From positions 3,288,961-3,352,960 of the forward strand of contig BCIA01000006.1 in NCBI GenBank assembly GCA_001599815.1: a stretch of 64,000 bases of DNA, read 5' to 3'. This document shows, one piece after another, positions 56,778-64,000 of the stretch; position 1 is the stretch's first letter, and every line of letters starts with the position of its first letter. Made by a program: the position numbers and the translations under genes. Under the pieces are notes generated by a model. That model made no database searches. It worked only from the letters and a program-made list of their open reading frames with translations, and was not told the DNA's origin. Origin of the DNA: Furcasterigmium furcatum (lineage: Eukaryota; Ascomycota; Sordariomycetes; Glomerellales; Plectosphaerellaceae).

Positions 56778-59067
56778 ATGGACGCCGCCGCATCAGCAAG
56801 CAGTGGTGGCAATGCGACGTTGGGGAGCTCCGAGGCAGAGCTGAGGAGGAAGCTGGCGCTGTCGCTGGATATACCGCCGCCGGTGCCCCCAAAGGATCCT
56901 CCAAGGCCGGGGACGGCATCGAGCAGTCGCCCACCAACGGCAACGAGTAGTCGGCCAGGCACAGCAGCGTCGGGGAGGCCGACGCTCATGGGGACCATGT
57001 CCTCGTCGCGGCCTGGCATCGCTGCGACGAGACCCGGCACCGCTGCATCGAGACCCAGCACCGCGGCCACGGCGACAGAGCAGTTGAGGCCGGGTACTGC
57101 CGTGAGCGTCAAGCAACAACCGGCATCTCCAGCTGTCAGGAACGAGCAGACCATGGCCGCCGACTCGAGGCCAACAACAGCCAAATCCTCATCCAAGTCT
57201 GTACTGAGCCTCGGCTTCGCGTCCAAGATCAGCATGAGGCCACTGAAGCCGGTAAGGATCAAGGGCCCGGTCAAGGACGCCGTTCGGACGTTGAGCCTGA
57301 AGAGGTCCAATACCTTCAAGATGACTTCAACAACGCCAAAACGAGAGAGTGAAGACACAGCAAGACCGACGACGAGCTCAACCAGGCGCTTCTCGAGATC
57401 AACGACCATGACTGGCAAGGCCATCAAGTACGGTGTCGGCAAACACGCGGAGGTTGAGCTGAGTCCCCAGCCATCTGACGATGACAATGATCCTCTGGTA
57501 CGTCGACGCTCATAAGACACTGCTCCCCTTGTACTGACGATTGCAGAACTGGCCTGTCTGGAAAAAGGACCTCAACTTCGTCTCTCTCGCCATCATGGCC
57601 TCTCTCGCCAACGCCATGAAGGCCGCTTTTGTCCCCGTTGGCGCAGACCTCGCCATACAATTCGGAGTCTCACAGGTCGAAATTGCTTCGCTCACCGCAC
57701 TGCCCCTGATTCTCTCTTCTCTTACTTCACTGGCGAGCCTCACTGTCGCCAAGCTCTGGGGCAGACGCCCTGTCTATCTCGTGTCAGCCGTTTTCCTCTT
57801 CATCGGATCCATCTGGAATATGAGAGCCCCCAGCTTCGGCCAGGCGATGGGCGCCCGGTTCTTCCAGGGCCTTGCTTGGGGCGCGTTCGACACTTTGCTC
57901 CTCGGTTCTATCCACGACTCGTACTTTGAACATGAGCGCCGATGGCGTCTCGCAGCCTATGACGTGCTCTGCGTCTTCACAACTTGGGCCCCTCCCATCT
58001 TTGCCGGCGTGGCCGCCCGCAACTCGGGACGGTACACACTCCATTTCGAAATCATCAACTCTTTCTACATCATCGCCATCCCGATGCTTCTCCTTTTCGC
58101 CCCGGAGACGGCCTACGACAGATGGTTCAGCGGCTCGTCCGGCCTCCCCCTGCCGACTCCCCTTGAGACCAGGCGCCGATCCCTCGGCCGCTTCGAGGTC
58201 TCCGTGCCCACGGCGGCGGGCATAAAGACCTACCTCAAGAGGATGAAGCTTCTCTCCGACTTCCGCGGCTTCAGGGACTCCCGAACCCTCCTTCAGGCTC
58301 CCCGGGCCTTCGTGGCCCCAACAACACTCCTTCTCGCTCTCCTTACATTCCTCCCCAACGGCGCCCTCTGGGGCCTCACGCACGCGCTTTCGCCTCTCTT
58401 CGGCTCTCGCCTCGACACCGCCCAGACCGGCTCCATCCTAGCCGGCACTCTCGTTCTCTCCGTCCTCACCCCAGCCCTTCTAATACTCTGGCGCCGCTGC
58501 CGCACCGAGATGGACCTCACCCCCCGCCTCCTCGCGGGTCTCCTCGGCGGCGGTGCCTCGCTCTCCTTCATCGGCATCCTAGCCTTTGGCCTCGAAACGC
58601 ACGGCTTCCGCAACGGAACGCCCCCCTCGTTCCCTATCCTCTCCCTCCTCCTCGGCTTCCTCGCCGCGGGCACGTACCTCCTCATCTCCATCGCCAGGCC
58701 CCTCATCTGGCGCTCCGCCCGCTTCACGGGGTCCAACCTGCACGTCTGCCTGCGCAACGTGGCGGACATGGACGCCGGCGTGCGGTGCTGGCGCGGCTTC
58801 TTCACGGGCGTCTTCGTGCTCGCCTTCGCCAGCGCGATGGAGCGCTCCGCTGCCCCTGGCGGCGGGGCGTTCGTCGCCATCGCGGGCACGGAGGGGATCA
58901 GGGCCGGCAGCATCGCCGTGGCCGTCTGCCACATGGTGCTGGCCGTCGCGATCGGCGCAGTGCTGTGGTTCATGGACGAGAGGGTGAGGAGGCTCGACGG
59001 GCGGGTCATGGGGTTCGTGGACCTCGGGATGCTGAAGAGGTCGGGGAGCTTCTTCGACCATACTTGA
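56778..59067 (+). CDS. MFS transporter with long repeat-bearing N-terminal tail
   Basis: 746 residues from two exons, 56778-57497 and 57548-59067. The first 240 residues are cytosolic and low complexity. They hold about eight copies of a RPGTAxS/SRPxTA-like unit, and are rich in Ser, Thr, Arg and Pro. The second exon encodes an MFS domain of about 12 helices, beginning NWPVWKKDLNF, with TVAKLWGRRPVYLVSAV (motif A) and LAWGAFDTLLLGSIHDSYF, and ending with a polar tail. The DPLNWP-WKK lead is typical of fungal DHA1-type drug or polyspecific transporters, but the long tail is not. The substrate is unknown. The exon border falls exactly between tail and transporter domain, consistent with a modular origin. 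Confidence 0.88.
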
Positions 59068-60155
59068 GGGGTTGTTGTGCCGGTGCGCGTCTGGCCGGTG
59101 GTAATAGTGTCTTTATGAATAATGTAGTTTCACGGTCGATAACTGTCCCGCCTGGGGAGTTACGGGAATGTGCCCGTGGTTGGGGGATTCCAGGCTCAGT
59201 AATGCAAACAATTCAGCGTACTTGCTCGGTTCAAGACACCTCTTTCCATGTGACCACTTCATATGCTGTTGCGACCTTACATTGCCTAGAAACGCATATC
59301 CAGTTGTCGGATGGTAAGGTTAGTCTAGAGGCCTGAGTGCTTGCCGGTGAGAGCCCGAGCCCTCAACAGGCCGCCTCAACGGCAGTGAATCACCGCCGGC
59401 CACCCCGCCACCATGCCGCGCGTTGCCACCCTTATAGCCTCGCGTTTTCCGGCATATATTATAGGGGTCCGGCGCCGGTGGCCAAGGGGTAAACATCTCA
59501 GAGTAGTAGCCCAACTGAGCTCTTCACGGCGCGGGACCGGTGTGGGTTCGAATCCCATGGTTACAGTGACTATCTCCAGATTTTCGAGCAATATAAGGAC
59601 TCGGGGATCGGGGGGAAACACTTTTGCTGTTTGCATTTAGAACTACTTACTTTTACTTGATTGTTTGCCTGGGCTTCTTGGGGATCATCCTGGCCGACTC
59701 TTATTTTTGGCTGATGGTTTGATGCTAATAGCCCAGATGACTGCCCAAGATTTGCGCATCCCACGCATCATTGACAAGAAGCTGAAGATTCCGCGAGCAA
59801 AACCTGAGCTGGGACATTGCAACTGATGCTACAGACGTCTCATTCCCCTTGATCATCCGAGTCCGATCTACCTTGGTGAAAGAGGATGCGTTCAATGAGT
59901 GAGCGGGAGACGGCGATGCCCGAATTCAGGGGGTCGTCAGCGGCTGGTGGCAGCTGGGAGCGGATCCGCCCCAATCTCCCCCAAGGATGATTATCACGGG
60001 CTTATTCAGTTACTTATCTCTGGATCTTCGCCTCACACTTGTCATCATCTCGAGACTGAACTCAAGATCTTGTGAGAGCCGACCATCGTGCCGCCACTGT
60101 CCCGCATCCTTCGTTCGCCAATCGCCTGGCCCGCTCGTCAACTCGTCTCGTCAAA
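59068..60155. other. Intergenic region with tRNA-like element
   Basis: It lies between the MFS and EXPERA genes. Apart from the tRNA-like element at 59472-59568, nothing is supported. Confidence 0.45.
59472..59568 (+). ncRNA. tRNA-like Pol III element (tRNA relic or SINE head)
   Basis: TGGCCAAGGGG (59479-59489) fits the internal box A consensus and GGTTCGAATCC (59545-59555) is a perfect box B. The T-arm (GTGGG, TTCGAAT loop, CCCAT) forms a five-pair stem. But the seven bases before box A do not pair with the seven after the T-arm, so no complete acceptor stem forms, and the anticodon arm is not clear. A four-T tract lies just downstream near 59580. It is therefore called a degenerate tRNA or a SINE-type element rather than a functional tRNA gene. 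Confidence 0.45.
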
Positions 60156-60824
60156 ATGGCTCGGCTCAAGCGCGACCTCGTCTACTATGCCTTCTTCAGC
60201 ATCCACCTCGCCTCCATCCTCCGTGAGTGATCCCAGGCAAGACGCATCCAAAAGCACATGAACTTACGCCCAAGCAGTCGTCGACCTCGTCCCTCTCTAC
60301 CCTGAGATCTACTGGAAACGCGAGGGCGGCATCCTCCGCGTCCTCTATCATATCCGCCAGTACTACATCAACACCTTCAACGACCCCTTCTTCCAGATGG
60401 AGCACCACGAGCTGCCGCACTGGTACCTCCTCTTCACCTACCTCGAGATCGCGATCCAGATCCCCATGAGCCTCTGGATCCGCACCGCATGTGGCGAGAA
60501 GGAGGGAACCTCCCCCCTCTTCGAGGTGGCCGCCGTCCCCTACGGCGTGCAGGTCGCCCTGACCACCCTCGTGTGCCTCTGGGACGTGGCCTACTGGGAC
60601 CCGGCCGTGTACAGCGTCCAGGACAAGAGCATTTTCATCTTCGGGCTCTACGGGCCCTTTGTCGTTATTCGTGAGTCTCCTCGCCCCCGCCTCGTGGACT
60701 TCCACCGAGGTACTGACATCCCGCAGCCCTCATCTTCTCTTGGGACATGGGTCGCCGACTCCTCGCAAGGATCGAGGACAAGAACGCGAACGAGGAGACA
60801 GCCGTCGAGAAGAAGACCCAGTGA
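60156..60824 (+). CDS. EXPERA-domain membrane protein (TMEM97/sigma-2-like)
   Basis: 185 residues from three exons, 60156-60222, 60278-60670, 60727-60824. Four hydrophobic helices. The EXPERA pattern includes DLVPLYPEIYW, a conserved DPFF in the loop after helix 1, and W..LF.YLEI with helix 2, then DVAYWDPAVYSV before helix 4. It ends with a basic tail with KK near the end (KNANEETAVEKKTQ), resembling an ER-retention signal. Animal relatives act in sterol trafficking (TMEM97) or as sterol isomerases (EBP); catalytic residues of EBP are not visible, so a TMEM97-like role is more likely. Confidence 0.85.
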
Positions 60825-60998
60825 AGAGGACCGGGTTCGCCTTGATGTTGGCCGCCATGTAATATGTAATCGTACAAATCATGAGTCGGGCCCCGACTCG
60901 GAGGAAACTCCATCACGTCAGGGCCGGAACAGCCGCCCGGATGCCTTGCGCTATACAGTAATATGAGACACGTCCATCTACCACCCCCCTTCTCTCTA

Positions 60999-61889
60999 CT
61001 AGTCCATCCTCTTCGATGTCTTGGAATAACCCCACCCGTTGCCCACGCCGTTGATCCCGTGCCCCAGGGGCGTCGCGCCCCCCATGGTCCGCCCCTTCAG
61101 CCGCTTCGGCAGCACTATGCCGAAGAAGTACGTCCCGGCGACGAGCACCCCCGCGAGGAACGACACCATGCTGTAGAACACCGTGCTCGCGTATATGTGG
61201 CCCCCCATGCCCTGCCACTCCACCGTCCCCTCCGTCCGCGGCAGCGCCGGCGTCGGGAACCACCGCACCGAGAACATGAGCGGCAGCGAGTCCCCGATGA
61301 TCAGCCGCTTCGTGTGCGCCGTGTCCATGTGGCTCAGCGGGCTCGTGCTGTACGCCGCCCCCGAGTCCAGCACCCCTGAGTCGTGCTTGTGGATGTGGTG
61401 CTTCGGTATCGAGTGCAGCAGCACGTTCAGGTGCGTGCTGACGTGCATGTGCGACGTCTGCAGCGTGCCCGCCAGCGCGAACACGAGCGGGATGTACTCC
61501 TGCTCCGGGGGCGTGCCGCCGATGACCTCGACATGCGCCGGCGGGCGCGCGGGGAGGCGGCAGGCCAGCGGGGCGTCGCTGTGGACGTAGAACTCGAGGA
61601 GGTGGAAGAACGGGTCGTCGATGACGGCGATGGTGCAGTTGAGCTCGCCCTCGATGCCGTAGCCGAACTCGAGCGGGCGGCCCGTCTCGTTGCAGACGGG
61701 GAACGGCGACCAGACGAGCTCGTGGTTGGCGTTCTCGATGTGCTCGCCCGTCTCGCTGCTGCGGTTCATGCACTGCACGGGGATCGGGGCGCCGTAGTGG
61801 TATGACGGGAGGCCGTCCTGCTGTCTCGAGGCCTGCGCGAGCCGCGCCAGCCCGAGGGCGGCCGCCGTGAGCTGCGAGACAGAGACCAT
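60999..61889 (-). CDS. Type I membrane protein, secretory pathway, unknown function
   Basis: A single-exon protein of 296 residues. Residues 1-20 are a signal peptide (MVSVSQLTAAALGLARLAQA). A lumenal part follows with four Cys and N-glycosylation sequons (NRS, NET, NCT). A single helix lies at about 232-258 (STVFYSMVSFLAGVLVAGTY). A short cytosolic tail ends in SKTSKRMD. It appears to be a conserved fungal protein, but I do not recognise a named family. It is convergent with the EXPERA gene (174 bp between the stops). No function is assigned. Confidence 0.8.
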   Translation of the reverse strand: MVSVSQLTAAALGLARLAQASRQQDGLPSYHYGAPIPVQCMNRSSETGEHIENANHELVWSPFPVCNETGRPLEFGYGIEGELNCTIAVIDDPFFHLLEFYVHSDAPLACRLPARPPAHVEVIGGTPPEQEYIPLVFALAGTLQTSHMHVSTHLNVLLHSIPKHHIHKHDSGVLDSGAAYSTSPLSHMDTAHTKRLIIGDSLPLMFSVRWFPTPALPRTEGTVEWQGMGGHIYASTVFYSMVSFLAGVLVAGTYFFGIVLPKRLKGRTMGGATPLGHGINGVGNGWGYSKTSKRMD

Positions 61890-62506
61890 GGTGGTGGCGT
61901 CGTTTGGTGGCGGCGCTGCTGGTCGCGAGGCGCGCGCGCTCTTTCTTCAGTCGGTTGCAACGCGGGATTTCTATGTTGGTGACCCGCGCATCGTTTGGCG
62001 AGGGGCGCAATCGACGCTGCTGGCGGCGTTTGACGGGCGCGTTGCGATTCAATGTGAGCGAGCTCGGGGGATTGAACAGCTGGTCGAATCAGAACCTCAA
62101 ATTGGGAGCTCCTATCGATGGTACGTACGCTTATCGCGCCGTCATGTGATGCATCATGTGACCGAGCATCTGCGAAGCAGACGACTCGAGTCCTTTCATA
62201 ATTCAAATACAAATAAAGTACCAGACATCACGTCCTGAACAAGCGCAGTATCAAGCAGGTATCCATTCCAGACTGCGCGCCTTCCTACCAGGAAAGCCGG
62301 AGGATTTGCCGATCCCCATCCTCGTATATGTACAATGCAGCGAGCATCAACAGCACTGCTCAGATGTGAACAGCGATATAGTCCGTCCAAAGCCACAGGA
62401 CGAACGACAAGCAAAGACCTCCACTCTAGCAGCACCCGCGTCGCAATGACTCTAGCCCAGCGATGCGTCCTCCCGCGCCTCAAACCACGATGGAATCTCC
62501 GCAACA
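61890..62506. other. Intergenic region (0.6 kb)
   Basis: Between the type I membrane protein start and the NUP155 end, both minus strand. No feature recognised. Confidence 0.45.
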
Positions 62507-64000
62507 TTACAGGAAGCGGAGGCTTCCCGATGCGCTTCTCTCGCCGAGCGCCTCGACCTCCCTCCTCTGAACCCTGATCTCCCGCCTGATGTCGGCCACG
62601 TCCGCTCCGCCGGGGTTCATGTTGGCCCCGCCATGGGTCGCCGGTGGCAGCGCCTCCTCGCATCGGCTCAGCAGGTCCCTGACCTGGGCCCAGATGCTGT
62701 CTGCCCGCAGGGACTGCACGCCGCCCGTCACTTTGGACCTCTTCTGCCAATGATCAATGGCGTAGAGGATGAACTCGATGACGCGCAGACGCTTGTTGCC
62801 CGTGAAGCCGACTTCCTGTGTGTCGAAGATTTCCTCCAGAGAGAGGATGACTTCAACGTGTGGCACGTTGAGATCGAGGAAGAGCTTCACGGGCCACACG
62901 GGGCTGGCGCCGATGCGATCATCCTGCCCCGCGTCGATGGAGTAGCGAGCGATCTCCTTCAACAGCCATCTGTGAGGCATCACCGAGCTGTCGGCGCCGA
63001 CGCGGTGGGAGATGGACTGAATCATCTGGATGACGGACTCATAAGGGGCCGGCGGGACAATATTGTCGGGCGTCATTTCAATCCCACGCTGAATCGCGTC
63101 GTTGTGAGTTTGGTCGATCAGCGACTGCCATGTGGACTCGATGTCAGACTTGTTGCGGTGGTCGGCCAAGTAGAACAGGATGAGGCAGAGATCGAAATAG
63201 CCGGCACTATCGGCGTATTGGTTGAACAACTGCGAATCAGATTAGCTTGGTACGCCAGTCACCGTCGTCGCTCTGTACTCACCTCGGAGACGTCCCGGAT
63301 ATGGCCATCCAACACTTGCTCAATCTCGGGCATCTTGTCGTCGGGAATGCGGGGGTCGGCCCTGAGCCTCTCCAGGAGATCACTCTGAACGTTGGCATAC
63401 TCCAGGCTCAGTTCCGTGTTGCGGAGCAGATACTGCTTGTCCTGTGGGCTGATACCGGTGGTCTGGACTGAAGCGTTCGCCTTCGCCTGGCTGAACAGGA
63501 TGATGCGAGCCTTGATGCCGAGCGGGAAGTCAGAGTCGGCCAGCTCCGCCTGTACCTTGGCGGCCTCGAAGTAGCGACCGCGTTGCGTGTAGAACTTGCA
63601 GAGGAGGTCGGCGTGGTCGAGGCTTGTCCCAGCCAGGCGCTCAAGGAACGTCAGGACATGAGGCGAGTCGATGTTGATTATCCGATCCGTCCACCCTTGC
63701 GAGAAGTACCACTCGTACAGATCGAAATGGAACACTTCGTCGTTGGACTCGTTGACGACGTTGTACGCTTCTTCCCGCTTCGCACCCATCACGGTCTGTC
63801 GGCCATCGATGAGCTGGGGCTCCTGGCTGACAGCAGTCTCCAGATGGCCGAGAGCATCGTGAATGAGATCGTAGCACCGTTTCCGCTCGGTGAAGGCAGT
63901 GGCACGGGGATCGTTGGGCGGCTTGCCTTCGTTGACCCAAGACAGTGCGCTGTTGCCCCTATCCTTTTCCCTGGCGACAACCAGGCAGAGCTCGATGGCA
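62507..64000 (-). CDS. NUP155: Nucleoporin NUP155/Nup170, C-terminal part (runs off window)
   Basis: The C-terminal helical region of an inner-ring scaffold nucleoporin; 5' exons lie beyond 64000. Two visible exons read leftward: 64000-63283 and 63229-62507, separated by a 53-nt intron in phase 0 (donor GTGAGT). The first base is the last base of a codon. The visible 480 residues are all-helical, with YNVVNESNDEVFHFDLYEWY, HADLLCKFYTQRGRYFEAAKV, LFNQYADSAGYFDLCLILF and PVWPVKLFLDLNVPHVEVI, the order and spacing of the Nup155 C-terminal domain. It ends with an Arg-rich stretch. The identification is from the helix pattern and recalled homologues. Confidence 0.87.

Noticed and set aside
59472..59568. 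Functional tRNA gene call
   Set aside because: The acceptor stem does not pair and no anticodon arm could be folded.
1..64000. CRISPR array, bacterial operons, phage or integron structures
   Set aside because: The DNA is eukaryotic with spliceosomal introns; no such structures seen.
1..64000. Intact transposons or RIP-mutated repeats
   Set aside because: No transposase or reverse transcriptase frame and no AT-rich blocks with TpA excess were noticed by eye; a repeat search was not possible.

Overview
The window is nuclear DNA of a filamentous ascomycete, most likely a sordariomycete. It is GC-rich. Genes are split by short introns of about 47-80 nt with GTRNGT donors and CTNAC-like branch points, intergenic spaces are long, and there are no operons. 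The gene set points the same way: a TRI12-type transporter, a Git3-type GPCR, a GH7 cellobiohydrolase with a fungal cellulose-binding domain, a Gpr1/Fun34/YaaH protein and a fungal HNH protein. The species cannot be fixed from the sequence alone.

Layout: I support 25 protein genes, one of them cut by the right edge. 0.6-6.1 kb holds a TRI12-type MFS pump and a Na+-coupled SNF transporter facing each other. 6.1-13.1 kb is gene-poor, with a secreted GPI-type DUF7136 protein and a small four-helix membrane protein. 13.1-18.5 kb has mitochondrial TAM41 and the spindle checkpoint protein MAD1, transcribed divergently. 18.5-21.5 kb is empty, followed by a GPCR. A class I amidotransferase and exopolyphosphatase PPX1 share a 328-bp divergent promoter at 25 kb.

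26.9-41.2 kb looks like an accessory, plant-biomass-related block. It has a highly codon-biased GH7 cellobiohydrolase, a 13-exon sugar transporter, a Gpr1/Fun34/YaaH acetate-type transporter and three small divergent BTB/POZ-like genes. 42-53 kb is a housekeeping block: CoA-binding protein, myosin essential light chain (Cdc4/Mlc1), M3 oligopeptidase, survivin-like BIR1 and an F-box protein. 53.8-59.1 kb has a fungal HNH_2 protein with 10-residue repeats and an MFS protein with a long repeat-bearing N-terminal tail. A tRNA-like Pol III element follows at 59.5 kb. The right end has an EXPERA protein, a type I membrane protein and the C-terminal part of nucleoporin NUP155/Nup170.

Functionally, the GH7 enzyme, sugar transporter and acetate-type transporter would fit saprotrophic or plant-associated carbon use. 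MAD1, BIR1 and the myosin light chain are independent cell-division genes. Exon structures were built by hand by joining reading frames at consensus splice sites with matching phase; every multi-exon model sums to a multiple of three. The best leads for something new are the cluster of BTB-like genes, the repeat-bearing HNH protein, the open in-frame region upstream of the oligopeptidase and the tRNA-like element. None amounts to a proven new system.
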